Assembly (NCBI GenBank): GCA_963556145.1
Contig: OY744468.1
Location: 620,001-684,000, forward strand
DNA length: 64,000 nucleotides
Reading direction: 5' to 3'
Source of the DNA: Hygrocybe punicea
Taxonomy: Eukaryota; Basidiomycota; Agaricomycetes; Agaricales; Hygrophoraceae
A model generated the notes under the pieces. That model saw only the letters and a program-made list of their open reading frames with translations, made no database searches and had not been told where the DNA came from. Below, piece after piece: positions 51,210-61,570 of this stretch (positions are counted from its first letter, which is position 1; each line of letters starts with the position of its first letter). The position numbers and the translations under genes were made by a program.

Positions 51210-54200
51210 TTACTCTTCGTCAGAACTACTTTCCTGATCTGTAAAGTCAGCATATTCCAGAACAGATTCGGAAACACCAGATTCCGCTCGTGTATGATTA
51301 GGGAATCCCGGTTCTCCGTAGGGGCCAACTACATTGTCACCATTTCGTAATTCCCGAAGTCCGGAAAGAAGGGGGACACCATCATTTGCTATCCTTTGCG
51401 TCTCCTGATGAGATTCTAATATGGGTGTAAGTTCGGCATTGCCCAGTGCACGAAAAGCCTGCAATAGTTGGAGATAGACGACCCAGAATGAACTAGATGA
51501 GACGGGTGGCCTCCCAATGCCGGCATAGAGGCCGTGCACACGCTCCTCGAATGGTGGAGGCACGAGTTGGAAGACTGGGTCTTCAGGAGGAGCATAGAGC
51601 CTTTCGGCTTCATCTAGCAATGATGCCAGAACAACCACCTAGAATGGGTATGAGACGGCATTGAACGCTGTACGACTACATTCATACCTTGAAGTCCAAT
51701 GCACCATATTGTTCGGGATGCAGGCAAATGAGCTCTGGTATTCTGTTAGAGGCGTGCAACTCCGGAAGGATCGGAGTTCTTCGGAGGAGCGGAGACGTCA
51801 ACTCTTGAAGTAGGTTCACTACTTCCTTAAGTCGTATTGAGAAGACGTGGACGGAGCGGAGTTAGTCCGGAGCTCCGGACTAAGTATTAAGATAACTAAT
51901 GAGCTTAAGGGAAAGCCTTAAGTTTGAGAGTGGGTAAGAAATAAGGAACTCAAGTTGATTTTCTGAACGGAGTTACAGAACATTGTAGTTCTAGTTATAT
52001 ACTTGGTAGACTAATTGTCATGTCCTTGGAGACGTGAAGACAATATGAACTCCGGAAAGAGGACCGGAGTTCGGAAGAAAATAAAAGGGATAAAAGGTTG
52101 CTATGTACGGTGACAAGTAAACAAAAGGGGAGGAAGAGAAAAGGAGGTCGGAGTAAACGGAGATGGGGAAGAATAGTAATTAACAAGAGAAGAACAATAA
52201 CGTACGCGAGAAGATAAGATAAGATAAGATAAGATAAGTCGGCGGAAAAGTCCGGAGCGGAGTTCGTCGGAATCCGGCGGAGCTGCATGGGATATGACAG
52301 TATCTCCCCCTTAGCGTCGAACCCTTGAGACGCCTGTGGAACAAAGGGAGAACCGCAGCGGAGTTCAAAGCGGAGGGCCTATGGTATAAAACAAACTCCT
52401 GGCCAGGAGACAATCCAAAAAATGTCGTCCTCACAATTATCGTCCTCGCAAGAGATAGCCGCGCGCATCAAGGAGATGGAGCGCGAATTCGCCGAAATGA
52501 GGGCGAAAGAGGAGGCAGAAGAACGGAGAAAAGCGGAGGACGAGAGGAAGAAGGCGGAAGAGGAGAGGAGACAGAAGATCCAGGCGGAGGCGATGAAAAG
52601 GGTGGAGGAGGAAATGAAGAAGAAAACGGCGGCGGAGGAGGAGAAAAAGAAAGTGGAGGCGGCGGAGGAGGGGCCCTCAAGTGCGGAGAAGGGGAAGAGA
52701 AAAAGAGACGGGTAAGCAAAGGCACATAAATGAAAGACCGGAGTTGACTACAGAAGCAGGGCCGTACAATGCAAGGCGTGCGCGGAACGCCGGGAAAACT
52801 GCGTGTGGCCCGCGTCCGGAAAGGCGCGGAGTTGCGATGCATGCAAGAAGAGAAAAGCGCGATGCGAGGTAGATGGTGAAGAGGGTGGAGTGAAGAAGAA
52901 AAAGAAAAAGGAGGAAAAGGAGGAATCCGGATCGGAGTACCGCGGAGTGGAGCCCGCGGTAAAGAAACCGCTGACGAGGACGGAGCAGCTTCTTCACAAG
53001 CTGCTCCGGGCGACAGAAGAAAACACGGCGATGTTGGGACGGGTCGCGGAGGCATGCGAGGGGGTATGGGACACCGTGGAGGATCTCCGCGAACATGCGG
53101 CTCAATGGGCCGACCATCTGAGGAACTTAGAGTTCCTCAGAGATAATTCATACGAGCTCCGGAAGTACACTCCGGAGTCCGAGGACATCGCGCCGGAGGA
53201 GACGGAAACGGAGTGGGAAGAGGGGGATTTTTTGGGGAAAGGAGGAAACCTTGAAATTAGTCCGCGAAAATCGTAAATAGACAGAATTAATAGGACGGGC
53301 CCGGTTTCAAAGGATAAGCGGAGTGAAAGTCCGAAACAAGCTCAGTAGCATGTCCAAGTTCGGAGGCCAAGATCCAAGAAGTTTCTTCGTCAGTGCCTTC
53401 GTAGCCCTCCCAACGTACAAGGTACAGTAGCTTGCAAGCACGACGGCGGTTGTCGATCTTGGAATCGAGTATTTCGGAGATCTCAAACTCCGGTTCTCCG
53501 TCGACAACGATCGGAGGAGGCAGAGGTTGGACACGGTTAGGAATGGTATTCGGAGTCGCCGGTTCGAGCTGAGAGACATGATAGACCGGGTGAACAGAGC
53601 GGAGAGCCTCCGGAAGACGGAGGGTATATGAGTGAGTACCGGCCTTAGCAATAACTTCAAAAGGCCCCAAGTTCTTCTCAGAAAGTTTCCTGGAGGGTCT
53701 AGTAGTCCGGAAATGCTCAGCTTTGACGTAGACGGAATCCGAAACCTTGAAGTTCGGAGGCGGAGCGCGCTTCAAGTCCGCGTAGTGTTGATAACGTTGT
53801 TGTGCCTCAGAGATGGTTTGTCGAAGTTGTTGATGTAACTCATCGAGGTCCACAGCGAATTTTCGTGCATGGGCGGAGGAGAGGTCGCGCTCCGGGTGAA
53901 CGGAAAGGTTAGGGTGGTAACCTTTATTGGCAAAGAAAGGAGAAACTCCGGTAGTGGTGTTTGGAGCGTTGTTGTAAGCAAATTCCGCAAGAGGAAGGAG
54001 GGACGACCAATTATCTTGCTGATAATTGCAATAAACGCGGAGATATTGCTCAAGGGTTTGATTGACGCGTTCCGTTTGGCCATCGCCTTCAGGATGATAA
54101 CCGGAGGTAAAGTGGAGTTTCATGTCGAGGGCCTTTCCGAGAGACCGGAAAAAATGGGAAACAAATTCCGTGCCTCTATCGGAGGTGACGTGACTAGGAA

Positions 54201-57200
54201 CTCCGTGCTTAGAAAAAACGTGAATAAGGAAAAGATGTGCGAGTTGGGGGGAAGTAATCGTATCGTAAGTTGGAATAAAGATCCCTTGCTTGGAAAGACG
54301 GTCAACCACAACTAGGATGGCCGTAAATCCTTCGGAGTCCGGAAGTTGTTCGATGAAATCCATGGAAATTGAATTCCATGGTTTCTCCGGAATAGGGAGC
54401 TGCTTAAGCAATCCGTAAGGACGATGCCGAGGGGTTTTGGATCTCGCGCAGGTTGTGCAAGACTTGCAGTAATCACGGACAAAAGTCCGGAGTCCGGGCC
54501 AGGTGTATTCCCGCCGGATGATTTCGAGAGTCTTATTTTGCCCGAAGTGTCCTGCAGTAGGATGATCATGTTTGGAACGCAAAATCCGGAGTCGTAGGTC
54601 ATTGACATCGGGGACATAGATACGATTATCAAGGCGTAGAAAACCTAAATCGTCGATAGACCATCGAGGATCTGGGCCGGAGGTGGTACGGGAAACATGT
54701 CCGGAGGCAATAGGATCAACCTGTAGTCCGGAGATGATATCGGAGTGAAGGGAATCGACGTCTATGGTGAATCCGGCGCCAAGGACTACATCTTCGAGGG
54801 AAGTCGCTCGGAGGGACGAAGCCAATTGTTCCGGCCCAAAAACAGGGCGGAAATTGTGAGGATTGGCTTTGGCGTAGTCGCTATCTCCCCCTTTAGCGTA
54901 GACGTCCCAGCGTCGAGTAAGGGTATCGGGCTTAGTGCCAAGCTTGCCTGGGCGAAAGCGGATAACAAAGTTGAAGCGGGAAAGGAACTCCGACCAGCGG
55001 GCTTGACGGCGGGTAAGCAAGCGGACGGTGGAGAAGTACTCCAAATTTTTGTGATCGGTGATAACGTCGACCGGAGTAGCAGTACCTTCCAAATAATGCC
55101 GCCAGGCAGTGAAAGCGTCGAAGATGGCAAGGAGTTCCTTGTCATGGGTATCGTAGTTCAACTCCGAGTCCGAAAGGGTACGAGACCGGAAAGCAACCGG
55201 ATGAATTTCACCGTCAGGATGGCGTACGGAGAGAATGGAAGCAACGGCGTAATCGGAAGCATCAGTCTCCACCAGAGTGTCAAACTCGGGTGACCAATGG
55301 GAAAGGATTGGGGCGGAAATGAAAGCGGATTTCAAGTCATTGAAGGCGGAACGACACTTATCATCGAAATTCCATTGTAACCCTTTACGAGTGAGCCGGG
55401 TAAGTGGAATAGTGATGGAGGAATAGTCCGGAATGAAACGCCGGTAAAAATTGGCGAATCCAAGGAAGGATTGAACATCTTTGATCTTCCGGGGTTCCGG
55501 CCAATCCTGGATAGTTTGGACCTTGGCAGGATCCATAGAAAGGCCTTGGGGGGAAAGAATGTAACCCAAGTATTCCACCGTGTCAACGCCAAAAGAGCAC
55601 TTCTCGGCGTTGGCATAGAGGCCGTGTTTCCGGAGTCGTCGGAGGACCTCGCGGACATGGTCTACATGATCAGCGGGGTCATCGGAATAAATAAGGATGT
55701 CGTCAAGGTAAACAATGACAGAGACGTCAAGGAGGTCGGAAAAAATATCGTTGACGAAGTGTTGGAAGGCCGCCGGGGCGTTAGTAAGACCTTCCGGAAT
55801 TACCAACCATTCAAACGAGCCATAGCGAGTGCGGAAAGCTGTTTTCCACTCATCACCTTCGGCAATCCGGACTAAATGGTAGGCGTGTTTAAGGTCGATT
55901 TTAGTGTAAATGCGCGCAGTCCGGGGAGCGTCGAGAAGGTCCGCCGTAAGAGGGATAGGATAGCGGTCCTTCCTCGTGATACGATTGAGTCCTCGGAAAT
56001 CCACGCAAAGTCGAAGACTTCCATTTTTCTTCCGAGAGAAAAGAATGGGAGCTCCGCAGGGAGAACGGGAGGAGCGGACGAAACCCGCCCGGAGATTCTT
56101 GTCAAGGAATTCCCGAAGGGTCTCGAGCTCTAAGGGTGAAATAGAGTAAATCGGGCCAAAAGGAGGTTTTGCACCATCCTCCAAATTAATTTTGAGGTCG
56201 TAAGGACGGTGTCCAGGGAGGTTCCAAGCCTTCGTTTTGCTAAAGACGTCAGCGAATTCGTGATACTCTTCAGGGATATTGTGAAGGTCCACGGAGGGTT
56301 CGGAGGACTCCGGAGGGCCGTAGCTTGCAGAGCGACCGGTGGCGTCAGGTAATCGGACTTCCATACGGAAGACCTGAGTGCCGGGTACTTTGCAACCACG
56401 CAAAAAGGCTTGAGCGCTGACAAAGGAGATGTCAGGCTTCGAGGCGGATGGTGAAGAAGGTCCAGGCGGAGTAGACGGAGAGGACGGAGGTCGTACTGGA
56501 GGGTCCGGAAGTGGTGCCTCGCTAGGCACCGGAGTCGACAACGGAGGCGCGGAATCAGAAGAACGGAATTTAACGCTATGCTCGACCCAGTCAATCAACG
56601 GATTGTATTTGGCGAGCCAGCTATATCCAAGAACTGCGGAAACAGACGGATCCAACGGAGTGACCAAAAATTCTAAGATTAGAATTTCACCAGTAGAAAA
56701 ACGGACAGAGATAGATACACATTTGTCGATGATTCCACCGGAGGAACCATCAAACAAGCGGAGGCGTTTCGGAGCAGTAGGAAAAATAGGAAGATTGTGA
56801 AGGGAACAAAATTCCGGGTCAATGAAACAATGCGTCGATCCACAATCCACAAGGGTAACGATAAGCGTAGTAGAATGATAAAGAGAAATCGTCAAGGAAT
56901 CGTTAGAAAGAGCGGACGCGTTGAGTTTTACTTCCGGTAGCGCACAGTCAGGTTCAACGCAGCCTACATCCTGTGCCGGAGTATGCAGACTGCTCTCTAT
57001 TTTTCCGGCTCCTCTAGAGAATCGGAACTAGAGACCGGAGGTGCGGAGGAAGTGGAGGCGGCGCGGGCGGCAACGCGAGTGGACGAATATTTGGCCTTGG
57101 TGCAATCCTTGGCCATGTGTCCGGCTCCTCCACATATAATGCAGAGTTTATTGTCGATGCGGCGTTGACGTTCCGCGGGCTTGAGTTTACCATCCTTGCC

Positions 57201-59975
57201 TAGCTTATCGGCGTAGACAGGAGGGGTTTTCGGAGTGGTGGAGGAGGTACTACCGGAGTTGGTAGTTTTGGCAGGGGACTTCTTCTCAGAAGCTTTTTCG
57301 GTTGAAGACTTGGCCTCGGAAGTAGAGGCTTTAGCAGAAGAGGATCCCGAAGCGCGGGAAATCTCCGATTTCCGTTCCCAATACCGGGCGTCAAGGAGTT
57401 GAGCCTTATCCTTCAGCTCGTAGAGGTTCTTTGGTTTCTCGGATTGGGCAAGTTGATCTTTGAGGCGATCCGGAAGTCCTCGGTAAAAAGAATGCCGTAA
57501 GGCACCGATGTCCCAGCCAGTCTGCGTAGCGAGACGATTGAAGTTGACGATATACTTCGCAATTCGTTGGTTATCCTTCATTACAAGGTTTTCCAACTCG
57601 CTCTCGGCGCTACCTTTAGGGTCCAGAGGTCCGAAATTATTCTGCAACTCCATGCAGAAATCTCCGTAATCGGACATGAAGTCCGGCGGATAGGTATCGA
57701 TATCTGGGTTCTCCAAAAGGTAAGGCTCGAACCACGCAAGTGCGATCCCTTTGAGGTAGGAGAGGGCGAAGTTGACTTTGGCGCCGTCCGTTTGGAAAGC
57801 GGTTGGTCGATCATTGAAGTTCAGTTGACACTGAACCAGGAAAGGGCGGAGTTTTGTCGGATCGGAGGCGTCAAACGTGTCCGGTTCTCGGACTTTGGTG
57901 CGTTGCTTGTCGTCTCCTTTGTTTCGGAGAGTAGTGGCTAGAAGAGCGATGGCCTCAGCAAGGTTGGTATCATCGCGATTAGGATTGCCCGGTCCGAGAG
58001 GATTGTTCTCTTCGAAGACTGGGCGCGGAAACGGTTCGTGTCTCGGAGTGTGAGTTTCTTCTAACGGAGAGACCGGGGTTATCGTTGGGCGTTGGGATGA
58101 GGTGTTTGCCGGTCGTGTAAGTCGATAACGTGTGGGGGTTCTTCGTTGGGAGAAGCCTTGGAAAGACATGATCAAATGTAAAGGGAATACGACTCAAGAG
58201 TTGTTCAGAAAATACTGTTAGAGGCGTGCAACTCCGGAAGGATCGGAGTTCTTCGGAGGAGCGGAGACGTCAACTCTTGAAGTAGGTTCACTACTTCCTT
58301 AAGTCGTATTGAGAAGACGTGGACGGAGCGGAGTTAGTCCGGAGTTCCGGACTAAGTATTAAGATAACTAATGAGCTTAAGGGAAAGCCTTAAGTTTGAG
58401 AGTGGGTAAGAAATAAGGAACTCAAGTTGATTTTCTGAACGGAGTTACAGAACATTGTAGTTCTAGTTATATACTTGGTAGACTAATTGTCATGTCCTTG
58501 GAGACGTGAAGACAATATGAACTCCGGAAAGAGGACCGGAGTTCGGAAGAAAATAAAAGGGATAAAAGGTTGCTATGTACGGTGACAAGTAAACAAAAGG
58601 GGAGGAAGAGAAAAGGAGGTCGGAGTAAACGGAGATGGGGAAGAATAGTAATTAACAAGAGAAGAACAATAACGTACGCGAGAAGATAAGATAAGATAAG
58701 ATAAGATAAGTCGGCGGAAAAGTCCGGAGCGGAGTTCGTCGGAATCCGGCGGAGCTGCATGGGATATGACATATTCCATGAGGAAGGATCTTTTTCTTGT
58801 CTCGGCGTGGCGCTGTTTGGTTCCGCTGTATAACCCATCTGTCGAGTTCAGCTTGAATCCATGGTATCGCAAGCCACCTAAAGACGAAACTGACCAAAAT
58901 GTTAATGCTAAGAACCCTCAAAATAGGACACACTCACTTTTCGAGTGGATCACTAGCATCATACCACCCACTATTCACACCATGATCAAGGATATTCTTG
59001 AAGCCGGGCGTAAAATCCCGACGAAAGACGGACCAATTTGCCTCGGACTTAATATTATGCTTTTCCCTCATCCATTGGTGTTGTAGGGTGTCGCTGAGAG
59101 TGGGATCAAGCCGGTGGCGTATCAGAGTTTGTGAATTGGCGACACCAAAGTTTTCTGAACCAGGATCGCTTTGAGTTACTAGCGGAGCTCCTTGATAACA
59201 TCAGGAGATGAAGTTTTGCAGACAAGGAATCATGGACACGTTACCCCCTGTTTTCCAAGCAGCTTCGATATAGAAGCTGGCGATCAGCTTCAGATTTTTG
59301 TTGGTCCACCAGACTTTCAACCAGTTGTTGTACGACATGAATGGGTCAACACTGTTATGGAAATAAAGTCCAAAACGTAACCATTTATCGTGTTGGTCTT
59401 GACACCAGATATCATTCACTCCGGCACACCAGAAGCGTTTTCGCTTGAAGCGGTTATGGCGGCGTCCTTCAACAGCATGTCGTTCAGTTGAAATGAGAAA
59501 ATTTGATATCAATGCCCTGTGGCATAAAAAATCAATATATAGCAGGATGTTTAAAACTGGTACATTACCGTGAAACACGCATGCCATACTCTTGTCGGAG
59601 GTTCTTGCAGATGTTTTCGCTACCACGCTTCGGGAACTGCCTGCGTATCTCCTCTATTGCTCCTGAGATTGAATCAAATGTATGGTTCTGTTGACGGGTG
59701 CTCTTTAAATCCCACTTCCGCCTGAGACGCTTGACCGTTGATGCACTGTTGATTGTTGAGGTTGTAATCTGTATTACGAAGGAAGCGTAATAGGAGGTAC
59801 TCAACCTGAGCCCATATTGCTCCGTATCGAAATGATAAAGACATGACGACACAACCTTCCTGTCGTTTAGACCGAGATTGTAGTAGAACAACAGGAGCTC
59901 GCGTAGCTCGTCCTCGGGAGCTTGGAGTGTGTCAGCCAGAAAGAAAGAGATGGAATGAAAAACGACTGACGGCAT
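51210..59975 (-). CDS. D-D-E integrase (fungal integrase-core family), split by Gypsy-2
   Basis: Exons on the minus strand: 59975-59806, 59745-59569, 59516-59245, 59190-58938, 58877-58772 joined (without Gypsy-2 and one TSD copy) to 51738-51688, and 51638-51210. All phases match, giving about 485 aa with no stop. The N-terminal helical DNA-binding-like part reads LRELLLFYYNLGLNDRKVV and TVKRLRRKWDLKSTRQQ. The rve/RNase H core has D in IWCQDQHDKW, D in VTQSDPGSENFG and E in KSEANWSVFRRDFTPGF. Then AIPWIQAELDRWV, ILPHGIPELI and an acidic C-terminus (SSSDEE). The first exon lies inside the right TIR. It is presumably the transposase of the 23-kb element. Gypsy-2 (TSD TATTC) now disrupts an exon, between H-G-I and P-E-L. 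Confidence 0.85.
51744..52299 (-). repeat. Gypsy-2 3' LTR (556 bp)
   Basis: On the minus strand it starts TGTCATATCCC and ends CCTCTAACA. The adjoining purine tract reads AAGGGGGAGA on the minus strand (about 52313-52304). A five-unit AGATA/ATAAG microsatellite lies at 52213-52238. Confidence 0.95.
52422..53276 (+). CDS. Antisense Gypsy-2 gene: coiled coil plus Zn(II)2Cys6-like cluster
   Basis: Exon 1 (52422-52711) starts MSSSQLSSSQEIAARIKEME and is a Glu/Lys-rich coiled coil. A 42-nt GT-AG intron (52712-52753) joins it in frame to exon 2 (52754-53276), about 270 aa in all. Exon 2 opens with CKACAERRENC, ten residues, then CDACKKRKARC. The spacing C-x2-C-x6-C-x10-C-x2-C-x6-C is exactly that of fungal Zn2Cys6 DNA-binding clusters, with the usual basic residues after the fourth Cys. 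A Lys-rich linker, a second helical region (RTEQLLHKLLRATEENTAML) and an acidic end follow. It lies downstream of pol on the opposite strand, stopping 10 nt from the pol stop. Confidence 0.7.
53287..56998 (-). CDS. pol: Gypsy-2 Pol: PR-RT-RH-IN-chromodomain
   Basis: About 1235 codons in the -1 frame relative to gag, open from the gag stop (56997). In order: protease (VTLVDCGSTHCFID), RT (LRLCVDFRGLNRIT, IYTKIDLKHAYHLV, VIVYLDDILIYSD), RNase H (LVETDASDYAVASIL, ITDHKNLEYF), integrase HHCC (HPTAGHFGQNKT, CKSCTTCARSK), core (ISMDFIEQLPD, HVTSDRGTEFVSHFF, GDGQTERVNQTLEQY) and a C-terminal chromodomain (FEISEILDSKID, LYLVRWEGYEG, SWILASELG) as the last 70 residues. At the junction gag reads GAA AAA TAG, so a -1 shift on the A run is possible, but the heptamer is not canonical. 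Intact. Confidence 0.95.
56997..58175 (-). CDS. gag: Gypsy-2 Gag
   Basis: 392 aa from the ATG at 58175 (or the in-frame ATG at 58169, the more usual-looking start, MSFQGFSQRRTPTRYRL). The capsid-like region has TKLRPFLVQCQLNFNDRPTA, LKGIALAWFEPYL and MELQNNFGPLDPKGSAESEL. A Ser/Lys-rich linker precedes the CCHC knuckle CIICGGAGHMAKDC. It ends in an acidic SLEEPEK and TAG at 56997. Confidence 0.94.
   Translation of the reverse strand: MIMSFQGFSQRRTPTRYRLTRPANTSSQRPTITPVSPLEETHTPRHEPFPRPVFEENNPLGPGNPNRDDTNLAEAIALLATTLRNKGDDKQRTKVREPDTFDASDPTKLRPFLVQCQLNFNDRPTAFQTDGAKVNFALSYLKGIALAWFEPYLLENPDIDTYPPDFMSDYGDFCMELQNNFGPLDPKGSAESELENLVMKDNQRIAKYIVNFNRLATQTGWDIGALRHSFYRGLPDRLKDQLAQSEKPKNLYELKDKAQLLDARYWERKSEISRASGSSSAKASTSEAKSSTEKASEKKSPAKTTNSGSTSSTTPKTPPVYADKLGKDGKLKPAERQRRIDNKLCIICGGAGHMAKDCTKAKYSSTRVAARAASTSSAPPVSSSDSLEEPEK
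58203..58213 (-). other. Gypsy-2 primer-binding site, self-priming type
   Basis: On the minus strand ATTTTCTGAAC begins 2 nt after the 5' LTR and is complementary to GTTCAGAAAAT, which starts at 58440 in the LTR. The length (11 nt) and offset (2 nt) are the same as in Gypsy-1 although the sequence is unrelated. Confidence 0.7.
58216..58771 (-). repeat. Gypsy-2 5' LTR with TATA promoter (556 bp)
   Basis: On the minus strand TATATAA lies at 58473-58467, and the transcript start predicted from self-priming (58440) is 27-33 nt downstream, the expected spacing. U3 is 58771-58441, R-U5 58440-58216. Confidence 0.92.
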
Positions 59976-61570
59976 GGCTTGTATTGGTTTTTCTGGTTCA
60001 CCTTGGTCATGGGTGAGAAGAAAAGACGGTGTGTTTCACAACACATGCCTGCAATTGTTGTCAAGATTCCATGATAAAGCAAAGATCACTGACTTGCTAT
60101 CCCACTGCCGGACGCTATCACCAGCTTTGCTCAAAGACCAAATCAGAGCTTGCCATATGAAGTGAAAGCATCAGGGCGAATCTATGCAAGAGCAGAATCT
60201 TCAAGAGCATTTATCTAATTCAACATTTCACAAACGGGAGTATCCAAAAATTTTCATTATTCTCCTCTAACAACCACTCCCATCATGGCAATTTCATCAC
60301 CCAGATCAACATCACCTGCAAAACTGTTAGCCCTGATAATTTCAATGCGAGAAACAGAGGGGCAAGCAAGGGGGGGGAAACTCACAGATACGCGCCATAT
60401 TCACATTATCCATTTGCTTACAACGATTCTCCACCGTCGTTGCGAACTTCGGCCTGCACAGGAACTAACGACGCTTCGGGAGACCCTTCACTGCTATGTT
60501 GGATGTCAAACAATTGGAGGGAGAGAGGGAGGGGTGACAATCCATCATTCTCATTCCCCATGCCCGAAAGTTGGGCTGGGGCCGATAGAAGTGCTGGAGA
60601 GTCGAACGATGGGAGGGCCAGGGTGAGCGGGGATAATTGACCGTCGTTTTCGATGCTCAGACATAGCGCTGAGGTGGGTGGGAGCGTCAACGAGTTGAAC
60701 GATCGAAGGTTGAGTGTGAGTGGAGAAAGTCGGCCATCTTCGTTTGAGCCAACGCCCACAAGTTGGGCCTGGGCAGATAGAGGCCCCGGCGAGTCGAACG
60801 ATAGCAGGGTGAGCGCGAGGGGAGATAACAGGCCGGATTCGTTATTGCCGTTGGCGTTGGCCATGGCTTGGGTGGGATTGTTTGGGGTGGATAGCGGCGG
60901 CGGCGAGTCGCTTTGTGCCTCGAGCACCAGTGTGGATGAGGTAGAGTGGTGGGACATTAGATTGTTGTTTGGGAGTGTGAGTGTTTAAAGCGCGACCGTG
61001 ACCCAAAACGTGCAAATAAAGTGCAGGAACTACAGCTATTGCTAGGTGAGTGTTTCTCCTTTATCTAAGTAATATCTGATAGATTCTGTACACAACAGAC
61101 CCGACGTCACTAGACTTCGGTGACGTCGTTCGTCTCACCAACCGAATGGGCGTCGACAAAGTCACCCGAATACCCGCAACGTCTTGAGGTGCAAGCCCAT
61201 ATGTGACACCTCCAACAAACTGAAGCTGGTTTGGCTGGCGAAGGGTTTTGAGGCCTCCTACTAAGTTCCAGGACTCTCGAAGTATAGATTCATGATTGTC
61301 TAATAGCAATTCCACATATCTTTTACTCAATAGTCTGGTGGTAGTCTGATCAAGCCTCAGTCTTATATCAGAATTTATTGCTATGAAGATACTTGTACAT
61401 GAAGACACTTGATGCTATGAGGACACTTGTTAAACGCTATGAAGACACTACTATATTACTTGTATGTGGAACACTTATCATTGGTGGAGTGTCCTGGGTC
61501 CTAATGCCATGCCGCGTCTGACATTGAATATTGTGTTACAAAAAAGGGCTGATCACTGTTGCTTTCCATA
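59820..61570 (-). repeat. Right TIR of the 23-kb element, 1751 bp
   Basis: Inverse of 38546-40320, lacking one 24-bp unit. It contains the first exon of the integrase gene (59975-59806 overlaps its inner end), its upstream region and the second copy of the Ser/Leu/Pro-repeat ORF. Confidence 0.92.
60418..60957 (-). CDS. TIR-encoded Ser/Leu/Pro repeat protein, right copy (179 aa)
   Basis: Same protein as 39159-39722 without the 8-residue duplicated unit. Here it lies upstream of and in the same direction as the integrase (ATG at 59975), about 440 bp away, with a GT donor at its stop and possible small exons between. It may therefore be the true 5' end of the integrase transcript or an independent gene. 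Confidence 0.55.
   Translation of the reverse strand: MSHHSTSSTLVLEAQSDSPPPLSTPNNPTQAMANANGNNESGLLSPLALTLLSFDSPGPLSAQAQLVGVGSNEDGRLSPLTLNLRSFNSLTLPPTSALCLSIENDGQLSPLTLALPSFDSPALLSAPAQLSGMGNENDGLSPLPLSLQLFDIQHSSEGSPEASLVPVQAEVRNDGGESL

Larger units (their letters stand above)
51744..58771 (-). mobile_element. Gypsy-2: full-length chromodomain LTR retrotransposon
   Basis: 7028 bp, 556-bp LTRs (51744-52299 and 58216-58771) differing at one base seen by eye (GGAGCTCC against GGAGTTCC), perfect TSD TATTC (51739-51743 and 58772-58776). Orientation minus: 5' LTR 58216-58771, gag 58175-56997, pol to 53287, then an antisense gene 52422-53276, purine tract and 3' LTR. Body and LTRs are rich in TCCGGAG-type motifs. 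Recent insertion into the integrase exon. Confidence 0.96.
38546..61570. mobile_element. 23-kb TIR element with D-D-E integrase and alpha-kinase cargo
   Basis: The element is bounded by TATGGAAAGCGACAGTGATC at the left and, inverted, TATGGAAAGCAACAGTGATC at the right. A perfect 6-bp TSD CACAAT lies at 38540-38545 and 61571-61576. TIRs are 38546-40320 and 59820-61570, nearly identical apart from a 24-bp unit and a few substitutions. Between them, left to right, are a BRR2 gene fragment, an alpha-kinase gene (plus strand) and an integrase gene (minus strand) whose first exon lies inside the right TIR. Two Gypsy retrotransposons were inserted later; without them the element is about 8.8 kb. Removing it rejoins the CxC5 frame as W-L-L-C-P-N. 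The 6-bp TSD with a c-integrase-like enzyme recalls Maverick/Polinton elements, but no polymerase, ATPase or capsid gene is present. Confidence 0.88.

Noticed and set aside
38546..61570. Calling the 23-kb element a Maverick/Polinton
   Set aside because: TSD length and integrase type are suggestive, but there is no protein-primed polymerase, packaging ATPase, protease or capsid gene, and the ends do not start AG.
38546..61570. A segmental inverted duplication instead of a transposon
   Set aside because: A perfect 6-bp TSD and exact restoration of the interrupted CxC5 reading frame fit transposition better.
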